Positions 63,984-64,000 of a stretch of 64,000 bases of DNA are shown here, in pieces; the stretch's first letter is position 1, and every line of letters begins with the position of its first letter. Position numbers and translations under genes: made by a program. The notes beneath the pieces are model-generated. The model worked only from the letters and a program-made list of their open reading frames with translations, made no database searches and was not told the origin of the DNA. This DNA comes from Meloidogyne chitwoodi (lineage: Eukaryota; Nematoda; Chromadorea; Rhabditida; Meloidogynidae), in NCBI GenBank assembly GCA_015183035.1, contig JACZZP010000008.1, positions 1,674,001 to 1,738,000 of the forward strand, given 5' to 3'.

Positions 63984-64000
63984 TATTCCTTGCGTTAGTG

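Overview
The window looks like nuclear DNA of a nematode, most probably a plant-parasitic, root-knot-type (Meloidogyne-like) worm. Three things point that way. The DNA is extremely AT-rich. Genes are cut into many short exons by introns of about 40-60 bp that end in ttttag or tttcag. One gene encodes a Ground-like (hedgehog-related) protein, a family known from nematodes, and histone H4 carries the [11 protein letters not shown] variant that I recall from Caenorhabditis. The species assignment is inference; no database search was possible. All gene models were built by hand-joining exons and checking reading phase across every junction.

Layout. 0.4-2 kb: a divergent PP1-type phosphatase. 2-7.2 kb: a long AT-rich stretch with no gene seen. 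7.2-13.8 kb: a CDC25 phosphatase whose two small 5' exons lie 4.7 kb upstream of the rest. 16.2-18.8 kb: a Gly/Cys-rich Ground-like secreted protein with a 60-bp tandem repeat. 19.1-19.8 kb: an unrecognised acidic protein. 20-24.1 kb: a core histone cluster (H3<, >H2A, H4<, >H2B) in two divergent pairs. Every gene in it has introns, and each ends in the same 16-nt stem-loop followed by a conserved downstream block. 24.4-31.7 kb: four collinear genes (GATAD1-like, TBP, a PX-domain protein, TRMT2A-like tRNA methyltransferase). 32.4-37.1 kb: a divergent pair, NC2alpha/DRAP1-like (-) and the splicing factor Crooked neck/CRNKL1 (+). 37.6-40.1 kb: the DEAD-box helicase UAP56/DDX39B (-). 41.2-42.6 kb: a protein tyrosine phosphatase. 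43.1-45.1 kb: a PAPS transporter (SLC35B2-like). 45.5-50.7 kb: two divergently transcribed CUL4-DDB1 substrate receptors, CDT2/DTL (-) and DCAF5/WDR22 (+). 51.5-56.9 kb: full-length pyruvate carboxylase. 57-62.9 kb: an intact M17 leucyl aminopeptidase, a decayed copy of it, and an unrecognised small gene between them. 63-64 kb: nested inverted-repeat elements, one related to a solo copy near 32.2 kb.

Most genes are housekeeping and many serve chromatin, transcription, RNA processing or the cell cycle: histones, TBP with its repressor NC2alpha, CDC25 with CDT2, CRNKL1 with UAP56. There is no sign of a bacterial-type operon, prophage, CRISPR array or horizontally acquired cluster. The most noteworthy signals are the conserved block downstream of all four histone stem-loops, the introns in all four stem-loop histone genes (one a GC-AG intron), the duplicated and decaying aminopeptidase that has lost a metal-binding Asp, the repeat family with tandem CAATTGCACAGTGG units, and the very long CDC25 intron with a GC-richer palindromic island.
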